A DNA stretch of 64,000 bases, taken from contig WSXW01000007.1 in assembly GCA_009773495.1 (NCBI GenBank), forward strand, positions 1-64,000, written 5' to 3'. Position 1 is the stretch's first letter. Each line of letters starts with the position of its first letter. Below the pieces are notes generated by a model that was not told the DNA's origin, ran no database searches, and saw nothing but the letters and a program-made list of their open reading frames with translations. This DNA comes from Bacillota bacterium (GTDB taxonomy: Bacteria > Bacillota > UBA994). Shown piece after piece: positions 35,105 through 43,105 of the stretch. Position numbers and translations under genes: made by a program.

Positions 35105-36154
35105 CTACTTGTATTTCTTACTTGATGCCATCCGCTTTTCGTGCTTGCGGGTGGTTTTTATTTCTTTGACGGGCTTGCGTAGTACTTCGCGTTTTTCGGC
35201 GGTGATGATTGCATACCCATCTTGTTCTATGACCCTAGATCCGCCGAAAACAGTCTTCATCTTATTGCGGTACCAGTCTGAGTTCTTTACCACAAGCCAT
35301 ATTGATCCACCCATGGCTAGAGCCTTGTAACCATCCTCTATAAATCCTTTGGCTACACTATAGTCACTATTGTAAGGTGGATTGGACAAGATCATATCAA
35401 ATTGCTGGCTGCCTTCAAGCTCCTTAAGCCCATCGCTGGAAACGATTTGTACACGGGAGTGGTTACGCTCAGCGTTTTCTCTCGCCCAGCGTAGCGCTCG
35501 CAAATCTGAGTCAATCATGGTGACCGCTGTCGCGCCCTTGGCATGTGCGTAAAGACCCACGACCCCGTTACCGCAACCAAGATCAAGCACCCTACCCGAA
35601 TGCCACTGAACTACGTCTAGCAACGCCTTTGTACCGGCGTCTAGTGCGTCACTGGAGAAAACCCCGGCCCCTGCTTGCAGGGTAAGGGTCTTATCTCCCG
35701 CTTCAAGGGTATACCTTACAGGTCTCTCATCGGCGTCAATAGGGCCATCCCAGCGGGTGAACGTTAATATCTTTTCTCCTACAAGAGACTCGTCGACAGT
35801 GTAGGGAATCATTAATTCATCAAAGGGAGTAACGGTATAGCCACGCTCTAGCAGCACATACAGTTTGCGGCCAGGCACAAGGACGCTGAGCAACTCTCTG
35901 ACTAATTGCATATTCAGCGCTGTTGAGAACTGGGCGGTGAGAATGATTGCATGATATGTCTCGGGGAGTTCTTGAACTCTAGACACATAATGAGCCTGTA
36001 CCCCCGATGAAGTATTGGATATTCTGTGGTCAGCAAAGGAGCACTCTAGTGTTAAGGCAATTTCGGCGTTACGGCTACCGTAGTCTAGCAGATTGCCTCG
36101 AAGTGTGGTCTGAAAACTATCTAGAAAAAACTTGCTAGGACGTGTCATTTCCAT
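35105..36154 (-). CDS. Class I methyltransferase, RsmC/RlmG-like
   Basis: A protein of 349 residues with two related halves, as in RsmC and RlmG. The N-terminal half lacks the SAM motif. The C-terminal half has [15 protein letters not shown] (about 190-204) for SAM and [11 protein letters not shown], whose NPPY motif is typical of N-methylation of guanine or adenine in RNA. A basic tail ([17 protein letters not shown]) could bind RNA. The specific target nucleotide is uncertain. Confidence 0.82.
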   Translation of the reverse strand: MEMTRPSKFFLDSFQTTLRGNLLDYGSRNAEIALTLECSFADHRISNTSSGVQAHYVSRVQELPETYHAIILTAQFSTALNMQLVRELLSVLVPGRKLYVLLERGYTVTPFDELMIPYTVDESLVGEKILTFTRWDGPIDADERPVRYTLEAGDKTLTLQAGAGVFSSDALDAGTKALLDVVQWHSGRVLDLGCGNGVVGLYAHAKGATAVTMIDSDLRALRWARENAERNHSRVQIVSSDGLKELEGSQQFDMILSNPPYNSDYSVAKGFIEDGYKALAMGGSIWLVVKNSDWYRNKMKTVFGGSRVIEQDGYAIITAEKREVLRKPVKEIKTTRKHEKRMASSKKYK

Positions 36155-36339
36155 ATAAGAAAGCCCCTTTCGGTTTTGTGATGAGGACCATTAATGTCTG
36201 CACAGGCGATGCATTGATTCGTTATTCTGGTTCTTGGAACCGTTGCCTCCTTGCTAGATCTCCACTACCCCAGAATTATACCAGAACACTGTGGTCACGG
36301 TAAGAGGGGGCCGCCCACAGCCTCATCCTTGATCTTAAC

Positions 36340-36435
36340 TTTATTAATAATAACCCTAATCTTTTACTTGGCAGCTGTTGACTTTAAAGCTAATACGTGA
36401 TAAAAATAAGGCATAGTCTTAATATTATTAATAAA
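36340..36435 (+). promoter_or_regulatory. Promoter of the MFS gene bracketed by inverted repeats
   Basis: TTGACT (36378-36383) and TAAAAA (36401-36406), 17 bp apart, form a likely promoter. A perfect 13-nt inverted repeat, TTTATTAATAATA (36340-36352) and TATTATTAATAAA (36423-36435), flanks it on both sides, the downstream copy lying just before the ribosome binding site. This looks like paired operator half-sites for an unknown regulator. Confidence 0.55.
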
Positions 36436-36453
36436 AAACCTAGGAGGCGCGAA

Positions 36454-37716
36454 ATGAGCAATAAACTTTTTACCCGAGACTTTTCTCTGCTGTGGCTAGG
36501 TAAATCAGTTTCGCAATTGGGCGATGGCGCTGGATTTATTGGCCTCATGTGGTGGATTCAGAGTAGTACGGGGTCTGCATCCGTACTTGGACTGATGGTA
36601 ATGATATCTACTTTAATCCGCGTCTTCCTAAGCCCTTTTTCAGGCGTTATTGCAGATAAGTTTAATAAGAAGACAATTATGGTTTTGACAGACACCATAA
36701 GGGGCCTAGTTTACTGCATACTTGCTTACCTTGCTTTCACGAACCGATTAACAATGCCGCTGCTCTTAACATGCTCTGCTGTGAATGCGGTAAACTCCGT
36801 GTTCTTTGGCCCTGCCATTAGTGCTACTGTTCCCCTGCTTGTTTCATCTGAGAACCTACCTCGCGCTAATTCGTTTATGCAGATGACATCATTCATTGTT
36901 TCGATAGTAAGCTATACCGCTGGTGGCCTGCTTGTGACGCTACTGGGCCTGCCGTTACTGTTCCTCATAGACGGGGTTTCCTTTCTATTGTCGGCCTTAT
37001 CTGAGACATTTATAAACATACCGCACATTTCTGCTGGTACAACATTTAAGTCTCGCCAATTCGCTAAGAACATTCGCGAGGGATTCGACTATGTAAAGAA
37101 AAATCATGTCCTTTTCGAGATTATGAAGGTCGCTGCGCTCCTCAACTTTGTGGCCGCACCAACGTTTGTTCTCTTACCAAAGTTCGTCAATGATTACTTG
37201 GGCGCCCCTGCCAGTATGTACGGCTACCTGTTAGCTGCATCCATGGTCGGAACATTATGCGCTAGCCTTGTCATTGCTCTGACCAAGATAGTAGAACGCA
37301 ACGTGTGGATGGTTATGCACAGCCTTACCGTTCAAGGCGCTCTTTTCGTTGGCCTGGTACTGATACCAAAACAGGCGCACTACGGCCACCTCTTTATCTT
37401 TGGACTAGTAGGTTTCGCGAATGGCATCTGTAATGTCTATTTTTCATCTATAATGCAAAGAGTAACCGCTAAAGAACACATGGGTAGGGTCTTTGGCCTA
37501 TTGGATACGATGGGGAGTGCCTTGCAGCCGATCTCTCAAGGCCTTAGTGGGCTCGCGGGTGACCGCTTTGGTATACCCCTTATCTTTGGACTAAGCGGCG
37601 CATCCCTAGGAGCAGGTGGAGTAAAGTTTTCACTTATTCCAAACCTCAAGCATTTTCTAGCCTCAGAGCCAGCAGCGAGCTGCGCCACTACTGCGCCTGC
37701 AATAGCAGATGATTAG
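36454..37716 (+). CDS. MFS transporter of the macrolide-efflux (MefA-like) type
   Basis: A 12-segment exporter of 420 residues from the ATG at 36454 with TAGGAGG upstream. The N-terminus NKLFTRDFSLLWLGKSVSQLGDGAGFIGLMWW and the loop GVIADKFNKKTIMVLTD are typical of the MFS_3 group, which includes Mef-type drug pumps. The end of the protein holds the matching GDRFGIPLIF motif. The substrate cannot be read from the sequence. It has its own promoter and a strong terminator. Confidence 0.82.
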   Translation: MSNKLFTRDFSLLWLGKSVSQLGDGAGFIGLMWWIQSSTGSASVLGLMVMISTLIRVFLSPFSGVIADKFNKKTIMVLTDTIRGLVYCILAYLAFTNRLTMPLLLTCSAVNAVNSVFFGPAISATVPLLVSSENLPRANSFMQMTSFIVSIVSYTAGGLLVTLLGLPLLFLIDGVSFLLSALSETFINIPHISAGTTFKSRQFAKNIREGFDYVKKNHVLFEIMKVAALLNFVAAPTFVLLPKFVNDYLGAPASMYGYLLAASMVGTLCASLVIALTKIVERNVWMVMHSLTVQGALFVGLVLIPKQAHYGHLFIFGLVGFANGICNVYFSSIMQRVTAKEHMGRVFGLLDTMGSALQPISQGLSGLAGDRFGIPLIFGLSGASLGAGGVKFSLIPNLKHFLASEPAASCATTAPAIADD

Positions 37717-37757
37717 AAGATGGGGCCACCACAAATCCTGTGGTGGCCCCATCTTCT
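37715..37757. terminator. Perfect 19-bp bidirectional terminator
   Basis: Arms 37715-37733 and 37739-37757 pair perfectly with a 5-nt loop. The stem covers the stop codons of both the MFS gene and niaR. Confidence 0.85.
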
Positions 37758-38283
37758 ATTGGTAATCCTTTTCTAAGAAGCCACGTCTTGCTAGTTCCTC
37801 TACTATGCGCGTGAGGGTAGCTTCATCTTTAGCTTCAATCGTATGAAGATGCAAGCCACCAGTCAGAACAGAGAGAGGTTCAGCATGAGTGTCCTGCAGC
37901 TTTTTGATAAAGACTTCGACATCGTGGCGCGAACTCAGATGTAAACTTCCGGTTATTTCACCATAGAGGGGATGCTCAATTATAACGTCAAGTATAGTGC
38001 CGCCATAATCCACTACTACATTTAGTTCTTCTCTAATATGCTCTAGTGCGGCACTGTGCCTAGAAGCCAAGGCCCTCCTCGGTCGTTTATTCATAGAAGG
38101 GGCACGCAGATAGCCCTGAGGCGTGGCTATTATCCCCTCACCCGCTGCCCGTAACAGAGCAATATCTGCAACTATAACCTGCCTTGTGACACCTAAACGC
38201 TCGCTTAATTGGCTACCAGTGAGTGCATGAACACTCTCCCGCAGGATCTCGGCTAACTCAGCACGTCTTAATTCGCTGCTCAT
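37756..38283 (-). CDS. niaR: Niacin-responsive repressor NiaR
   Basis: A regulator of 175 residues. An N-terminal helix-turn-helix (TGSQLSERLGVTRQVIVADIALL, about 22-44) is followed by the 3H domain, where conserved histidines (HPLYGEITGSLHLSSRHDVE, then GGLHLHTIEA) bind a metal used to sense nicotinic acid. NiaR represses NAD synthesis or niacin uptake genes when niacin is present. It is divergent from the niaX-type transporter gene, an arrangement that supports the assignment of both. Confidence 0.88.
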   Translation of the reverse strand: MSSELRRAELAEILRESVHALTGSQLSERLGVTRQVIVADIALLRAAGEGIIATPQGYLRAPSMNKRPRRALASRHSAALEHIREELNVVVDYGGTILDVIIEHPLYGEITGSLHLSSRHDVEVFIKKLQDTHAEPLSVLTGGLHLHTIEAKDEATLTRIVEELARRGFLEKDYQ

Positions 38284-38345
38284 AAAACACCTCGCTAGGT
38301 ATTGCTTAACATACTACTTTCATGATACCATACTAACAATGACAG

Positions 38346-38363
38346 CAGGTGTATATACATCTG
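38346..38363. promoter_or_regulatory. Candidate NiaR operator
   Basis: CAGGTGTATATACATCTG is an 18-bp palindrome with two mismatched positions. It lies between the divergent niaR and niaX genes, 21 bases before the niaX start. Position and symmetry fit a NiaR site controlling the transporter. Confidence 0.6.
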
Positions 38364-38384
38364 TAAAGAAAGGTGTGTAGTTGT

Positions 38385-38876
38385 ATGAAAATTAACACAA
38401 AGGAATTGCTTTACGGTGCATTACTGACGGCCCTAGCCCTAATGATACCATTACTATTTCGCGGATGGTTACAAATTGTCATACCGCCTTTTACTGCAAC
38501 CTTAGGAAGCCATGTGCCAGTGATGCTAGCAATGTTTATAAGCCCTTTAGTTGCAGCACTGGTAGGGGTGGGCTCGACGGTGGGCTTTCTCATAACTCTA
38601 GGACCCGTTGTGGCTGCCCGTGCAGCCATCCACATCATCTTCCCTGCGATAGGAGCGGTGATGTTACGCAAGGGGTTCAAACCTTGGCAAACTCTAGTAA
38701 TTATCGGTCCAATACATGCTGTAGGCGAGGCCCTAGTAGTCATGCCTTTCGGGTTCACAGCCTACTCTGCACTAGTTGTAGTAGGAGTAGGAACGCTTCT
38801 CCATCATAGTGCTGATGCAGCTATTACTATTGCTTTGCACGGTGCATTAAGTAAAGCTGGCGTCAAGTTTACATAG
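38385..38876 (+). CDS. niaX: Niacin transporter NiaX
   Basis: A hydrophobic protein of 163 residues with about five membrane segments, the size of an ECF-type substrate-binding (S) component. The N-terminal KELLYGALLTALALMIPLL and the loop IIFPAIGAVMLRKG match predicted niacin transporters of Firmicutes. The ATG at 38385 is preceded by AAAGG at a slightly long spacing of 11. Its place across from niaR supports niacin as substrate. An ECF energy module must be encoded elsewhere. Confidence 0.82.
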   Translation: MKINTKELLYGALLTALALMIPLLFRGWLQIVIPPFTATLGSHVPVMLAMFISPLVAALVGVGSTVGFLITLGPVVAARAAIHIIFPAIGAVMLRKGFKPWQTLVIIGPIHAVGEALVVMPFGFTAYSALVVVGVGTLLHHSADAAITIALHGALSKAGVKFT

Positions 38877-38973
38877 GAAATGGTAAACTAAATTAGGACT
38901 TCAGAGCACGGGAAGGGAATCAGAGGGGCAGGATGCGGCACCTCTAAAGTGGTATACTTGCAGATTAAGGAGT

Positions 38974-39066
38974 GAATCCGTATTTAGATGGATTGCCAGA
39001 CTTGTTGAGATTATTAAAGGATGGGCCACACACTTTCTGTCAGATTATCTGCCCCGTTGAATAGAA
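38974..39066 (+). CDS. Possible 30-codon frame, unrecognised
   Basis: A GTG frame encodes NPYLDGLPDLLRLLKDGPHT followed by FCQIICPVE and a stop. It has no ribosome binding site at proper spacing (GGA directly touches the GTG) and an in-frame stop just upstream. The peptide looks protein-like and could be a remnant of a longer gene or chance. The rest of the 38877-39085 gap shows nothing I can name. Confidence 0.15.
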
Positions 39067-39085
39067 TGTCATAGGGGGTGAAGCA

Positions 39086-39526
39086 GTGCCCAGCTTTTCT
39101 ACCTTTCGACCCAGCGGCAGGTTAGCACAACTACTACTGTCCCTAGGGCTTTGCTATGGGGTCTTGTTGTACCTGCTCTTAATCCTACCTCCGGGCTCGA
39201 CTCTGGTAATCTCTTGCATGATCCTCGTTCTCTTCGCAACCGTAACGCTTACCATGTATCACCGATCTCTGGCGGAACGGCGCGTTAGCGTGGGCATATT
39301 CGGGGTACGCATTCACCGTGCAAAGCGCTTTGTTCATGTCCCATGGTCCCAAATAAGCGGAGTCAATGAAGTCTGGATAGGATATGGTCACCAACGCCAT
39401 AGGCGCTTCTACTTAATCACTGTCAATGGCGAGATAATTGAGTTGATGCGTGATGGCGAGTATGCTCACCCGGACCAGATAATTGAACTGATAGAAAACT
39501 ACAAAATAGAGACCGCGAGGCAATAA
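39086..39526 (+). CDS. Small membrane protein with two helices and a PH-like tail
   Basis: A protein of 146 residues, GTG start with an AGGGGGTG site. Two adjacent membrane segments (about residues 13-36 and 38-58) are followed by a soluble part of mainly beta-strand character (VSVGIFGVRIHRAKRFVHVP, WSQISGVNEVWIG, FYLITVNGEIIEL). This layout is like bacterial PH-domain (YcxB/YdbT-type) membrane proteins. I do not recognise a named family with certainty. It has no clear operon partner. Confidence 0.6.
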   Translation: MPSFSTFRPSGRLAQLLLSLGLCYGVLLYLLLILPPGSTLVISCMILVLFATVTLTMYHRSLAERRVSVGIFGVRIHRAKRFVHVPWSQISGVNEVWIGYGHQRHRRFYLITVNGEIIELMRDGEYAHPDQIIELIENYKIETARQ

Positions 39527-39606
39527 CCTCACTGTCTCTATTCATATTCCCTTTCTGCCATGAGGACAAGCGTGTCTGACGCGGCTACGAGTGGAGCCAT
39601 TCTACC

Positions 39607-40128
39607 CTAGGCACTCCGATAACGGTGTAATGGACACTCGTCCTTGGCACAACCTACGCCACAACGCAAACAGAGCTGCTCCCAATTAGGCCACTGCTGT
39701 ACAGCGGCGGCAACTAAGGCTTCGAGCCCTTGCTGAAGCATCTGACGGTCTGGTTGGGGCATGCTGTTGAACAGGCTGGCGTAAGCCTCAATTTGCAGCT
39801 GCAAGTTTGCCTTAGCCACGTTCTTACCCCTAGGGGTAAGAACTGCTTTCACTTGGCGCCTATCTGAACCTTGAACACGGACTACCAGACCTTTGCGTTC
39901 CAGACGATCCATTACCTTTGTGGCTGCCGGGTTAGAAATATCAAGGCCATTAGCGAGAGCTGATAACGCGCAATCAGGATGGAGCAGGATATGCCGTAAC
40001 GCTAGAAGTTGACTCGTGGTTAGGTCATCGTCAAAACTGGCTAAAGGTTCAACTGTTGTCCTTGCGCCAATTTGCATAAATAAGTCTGCTAAGTGCTTAA
40101 GAATATCTATTTGTTCCAAGTTTCTCAC
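39607..40128 (-). CDS. MarR-family regulator with a four-cysteine tail
   Basis: A MarR-type winged-helix regulator of 173 residues. The core LTTSQLLALRHILLHPDCAL and LDISNPAATKVMDRLERKGL, then VVRVQGSDRRQVKAVLTPRG, is standard. Beyond the family's usual end it carries QLCLRCGVGCAKDECPLH with cysteines at 153, 156, 160 and 165. Four cysteines at C-x2-C-x3-C-x4-C spacing suggest a bound metal or an iron-sulfur cluster, making it a possible redox or metal sensor. The target is unknown; the gene at 40256 lies upstream on the same strand. Confidence 0.85.
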   Translation of the reverse strand: MRNLEQIDILKHLADLFMQIGARTTVEPLASFDDDLTTSQLLALRHILLHPDCALSALANGLDISNPAATKVMDRLERKGLVVRVQGSDRRQVKAVLTPRGKNVAKANLQLQIEAYASLFNSMPQPDRQMLQQGLEALVAAAVQQWPNWEQLCLRCGVGCAKDECPLHRYRSA

Positions 40129-40228
40129 CCACCTATATTATGATACCGAACAATATTAACTATCATTATACTACAGCGTTAAGTATTTCCACACAAATGA
40201 TTCTGAAACATTAAAACTTTTGTATTGT

Positions 40229-40254
40229 AAAAGGCAGTGCGAGCACTGCCTTTT
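40229..40254 (-). terminator. Terminator of the 40256 gene
   Basis: A perfect 12-bp stem AAAAGGCAGTGC / GCACTGCCTTTT with a 2-nt loop. The stop codon lies 2 bases upstream on the minus strand. Confidence 0.8.
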
Positions 40255-40255
40255 A

Positions 40256-40900
40256 TTATGGGTCGGTTGGTTCTTTAGATTCTATAATCCCAGTTATCAG
40301 TCCATTGTACACCCTTTGGATTATTTCGTCTTTACCTACGGTCTTGTAGTAATGCACCACATCAAGAGCGTGTTCTGCGGTAAAGTATAGATTATAACCC
40401 TCAAGCTCAGTGGCTGTTATCTGATGCACAACCTGCAATGAATAATATCCGCTGTTGTCGGACTCCGGGTGAATTATCTTAAAGTCTTTATTCTTAAGTG
40501 CAGCCTTAACATCGGCCAAGATAGCAGGTACGGTCCGATACTTATCAGGAACAGCGTTAGCAGCATACTCGGTACTTTCCTTATCTTTACTATCAATCAA
40601 GGTTACCATATCTCCCGCCTCTTTTACCTGATACTGCACTGGGTCCTCTGCGTCAGCTGCAGAATAGGAATACGTAAATTCTAGGGGAGATTTCTGTCCA
40701 ACATTAGCTATTGCACGGTTAATGATTATTTTCTGGACACGGGGACTACTTGCGTAAGCCCGAGCGTTAATCTGTGGAACAAAATAAGAGAATAAGGCGG
40801 TTGCTGTGAAGAAAGCCAACACCGCATAGACAATAATCATGTCCCACCTAAACTTCGGGCCTGTCTGGCGCAAGCGTCTTCTGCGTTCCTGTCTGCTCAT
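40256..40900 (-). CDS. Single-pass membrane protein, unrecognised
   Basis: A protein of 214 residues. The N-terminus is very basic (SRQERRRRLRQTGPKFRW), then one membrane segment (about 20-42), then a soluble domain expected outside the membrane. That domain has two charged helical parts (PAILADVKAALKNKDFKIIH and TAEHALDVVHYYKTVGK). I do not recognise the family. A terminator follows directly, and the upstream gap up to 41130 contains no other gene. Confidence 0.6.
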   Translation of the reverse strand: MSRQERRRRLRQTGPKFRWDMIIVYAVLAFFTATALFSYFVPQINARAYASSPRVQKIIINRAIANVGQKSPLEFTYSYSAADAEDPVQYQVKEAGDMVTLIDSKDKESTEYAANAVPDKYRTVPAILADVKAALKNKDFKIIHPESDNSGYYSLQVVHQITATELEGYNLYFTAEHALDVVHYYKTVGKDEIIQRVYNGLITGIIESKEPTDP

Positions 40901-41130
40901 ATACGTTTCCTCCTCAACTATTGACTGCTAGACAATTATTAGTTCTCTGCGAGCAGGAAATATCCCTGCCCAACGCTTAGACGAAAAAAATAAGAATGAG
41001 TTACGCAAAAATGACCCGATATTGGTAATGGGCAGGACGCATAAAAGAATACACCCCCTTCCTGCAATAAATTCGCTGAAGAGGGGTATAATCCTGCGCC
41101 GAACTATTGAACATACCTGAACATCTATGA

Positions 41131-41889
41131 CTACTTTAGCTTACCTTGAATTCCTACATTAACGTCCATGACCGGAACATACACGCCAGCGCGCTTGATA
41201 GCCTCAGCTACTATACGTCCTAAGCCAAAGCAACAAGGGACTTCCATGTGTGCAATGGTAATGCTCCGAAAGTTATTTTGGCGGATCATTTCTGCAAGCT
41301 TTTCAACATAATGCTCGGCGTTATCTAACTTAGGGCAGGCGATAACGAGTGAGCGACCCTTGAGTAACTTGCGGTGGAAGTCCGGGTATGCAAAAGGAAC
41401 GCAGTCTGCCGCAACAAGCAAGTCAGATTCTTGCAGAAAGGGAGCAGAGGTCGGAACTAACATAAGTTGCACTGGCCATTGCTGAAGCTGAGATTCACCT
41501 GCGCTTACGGTGGCATCGGCTGTCTCAGGCTTCTTGGCAAAGCTCATCATGCGGGACCCCGGGCAGCCGCCACCGTGACCATGTGTCGGCTGTGGAGAGG
41601 TTTTTTGCTCAGCTTGGCCATGGCTAACTGGAATAGGTGTCCGACCAATGCTCTTAAGCCACACATTAGTGGCTTCTTCATTAAACTCCTCAGAATCACG
41701 TTCTTCGATAGTAAGGGCACCAGTGGGACACTCACCTAGACACGCTCCCAGACCGTCACAGTATTGTTCCTTAACAAGCTTAGCTTTACCGTCTATTATC
41801 TGTAAGGCTCCTTCAGCACAACCAGGAACACATGCACCGCAGCCATTGCAGAGTTCCTCATCTATTTTTATAATCTTACGTATTGCCAT
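41131..41889 (-). CDS. Ferredoxin-like protein of the FrdX type
   Basis: A protein of 252 residues. The N-terminus has a complete 4Fe-4S motif CNGCGACVPGC (C14, C17, C20, C24). The second motif CDGLGACLGEC lacks the second cysteine (leucine at 47). It is followed by a Gly/His segment with GGGCPGSRM and a C-terminal domain with ADCVPFAYPDFH and PCCFGLG. Proteins of this build are common in anaerobes and are often in HcpR/Fnr-type regulons with hybrid-cluster protein. AGGAGG lies 8 bases before the ATG, and a Crp/Fnr-type site controls it. No hcp gene is adjacent here. Confidence 0.82.
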   Translation of the reverse strand: MAIRKIIKIDEELCNGCGACVPGCAEGALQIIDGKAKLVKEQYCDGLGACLGECPTGALTIEERDSEEFNEEATNVWLKSIGRTPIPVSHGQAEQKTSPQPTHGHGGGCPGSRMMSFAKKPETADATVSAGESQLQQWPVQLMLVPTSAPFLQESDLLVAADCVPFAYPDFHRKLLKGRSLVIACPKLDNAEHYVEKLAEMIRQNNFRSITIAHMEVPCCFGLGRIVAEAIKRAGVYVPVMDVNVGIQGKLK

Positions 41890-41924
41890 CTTAAAAACCT
41901 CCTAAAAATATTTATCCTGTTTAA

Positions 41925-41968
41925 AGTTTAACTTAAGATAGCTGCGAGTATTGTGACCGAGGTCACAG
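41925..41968 (-). promoter_or_regulatory. Crp/Fnr-type operator at -41.5 of the ferredoxin gene
   Basis: TTGTGACCGAGGTCACAG (41951-41968) contains a perfect TGTGA-N6-TCACA palindrome. On the minus strand TAAACT (41925-41930) is a -10 candidate. It places the start near 41918 and the palindrome centre at -41.5, the exact position of a class II activator site. The sequence fits HcpR or Fnr-like regulators. Confidence 0.75.
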
Positions 41969-42006
41969 TTACGATATTTATCATGGCTCCTAGTTCCTTG
42001 TGGGAC

Positions 42007-42043
42007 GTACACGGAACACAGTACACAGTGGCCCAGAAGGCTA
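42007..42043. repeat. Tandem 7-bp repeats with AGAAGGCTA flank
   Basis: Units GTACACG, GAACACA and GTACACA, then GTGG, are followed by AGAAGGCTA. The array in pyrD (50051) has the same unit and the same GTGG...AGAAGGCTA flank, so the two are copies of one dispersed element. Confidence 0.75.
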
Positions 42044-42108
42044 AGCCAAGGGCTTTATTCATCTGAGGCGTGTTGGAGAGTCTTCTGCATCGAGAGCGTA
42101 CAGTTAAA

Positions 42109-42876
42109 TTAGCTAAAACACAATTCTGGCCCGACATGCCACTTACCTATGTGTCCAGCATGCTCGGCTGCTAATTCAAAGTGGAGCATAGCAATACCTA
42201 GGTCCATATATGTGAACCCTCCTTGCCTAGATGGCTTAAGGACAACTCTTGCAGGCGTACCACTTAGAAACCACGGTTGCCGATGTATAGCAGAAGGAGC
42301 TACCCGTACGGCATCCGCTGCAGAACGGACCCATCCCGCACTCTGCAGAAGGTCCTTATCAACTATTTGCTCTAGAGTTTTGCGCTTTACAAAAAAGTGG
42401 ACTAGACTTCCCATTGGGTCTGTCTTGCTTATGGGCCAACCCACTGAAATAATAGCTGCCACCTTCTCGGCTGGCCCTATCGATAGACGGCCCATCAGGG
42501 TTTTAAAGTGAAACATACCGCCCACCCAACATGTGGCCAAACCCAAAGAGGTGGCGCGCAAAACATATTGCTCCCCGACATAGCCTGCCTCAAGCAACCC
42601 TAGTTCTCCACTGTCCTCAGGAACCAATAAAGCAATGAGCGCACTAGGCCCCTTTATTTTACCGTAGTTACCGATTATCCCTGAGAATACGTCATCAAGT
42701 TCTCCGGGCGCATGCGCCAACTCTACTCGGCATCCAGTTAAGTCTAAACGCCTAATGCCCTCAGAAACCATAAGTCGATTACGCAAGTCATTGGGAATCT
42801 CTTTGGCTGTGTACTGTCGCACCGAGTAACGCCTGGGAATAGCTTCTACCAAATCCCTAATATACATATTGTTCAA
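42109..42876 (-). CDS. Nitroreductase-fold protein
   Basis: A protein of 255 residues with the flavin-dependent nitroreductase fold: IPRRYSVRQYTAKEIP near the start (FMN contact RYSVRQY), GYVGEQYVLRATSLGLATCWVGGMF in the middle and the C-terminal second half-domain (YMDLGIAMLHFELAAEH), as in TM1586-like double-length members. A TTG start has GAGGTG 7 bases upstream. The substrate is unknown. It lies upstream of the ferredoxin-like gene on the same strand, but a 219-bp gap with its own promoter separates them. Confidence 0.85.
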   Translation of the reverse strand: MNNMYIRDLVEAIPRRYSVRQYTAKEIPNDLRNRLMVSEGIRRLDLTGCRVELAHAPGELDDVFSGIIGNYGKIKGPSALIALLVPEDSGELGLLEAGYVGEQYVLRATSLGLATCWVGGMFHFKTLMGRLSIGPAEKVAAIISVGWPISKTDPMGSLVHFFVKRKTLEQIVDKDLLQSAGWVRSAADAVRVAPSAIHRQPWFLSGTPARVVLKPSRQGGFTYMDLGIAMLHFELAAEHAGHIGKWHVGPELCFS

Positions 42877-42944
42877 CTATAAACACCTCAGCTTATTATT
42901 ACCGCAAGCAATCATAAAATCCTTCCCGCTGAGTGCAGAACATT

Positions 42945-43000
42945 AGTAGTCAGTCACTAGTCGTCAGTCACTAGGAGGCGTTCTTCTGAAGACTGAAGAC
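42945..43000. repeat. Two tandem 7-bp repeat runs before the M3 peptidase
   Basis: AGTAGTC-AGTCACT-AGTCGTC-AGTCACT (42945-42972) and CTGAAGA-CTGAAGA (42986-42999) both keep a strict 7-bp period. The following 40 bases (GGAACTG, GTAACTT, GTCTCTT) may be a more decayed continuation. Confidence 0.7.
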
Positions 43001-43105
43001 AATTGCAGCTACGGGCTGGGGAACTGGTAACTTGTCTCTTGTGGCAGCAGGACTTTTCCTTTCGCTAGTCGAACTGTAGTTAGTAACAAAACAGGGAGGA
43101 TGATC

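Noticed and set aside
41928-42137. Open frame of 69 codons on the minus strand between the ferredoxin and nitroreductase genes
   Set aside because: It runs through a 7-bp repeat array and the Crp/Fnr-type operator, has no ribosome binding site and no recognisable motif.
42945-43000. Possible CRISPR-like or phage attachment repeats
   Set aside because: Units are 7 bp with no spacers of constant length and no cas or integrase gene is present.
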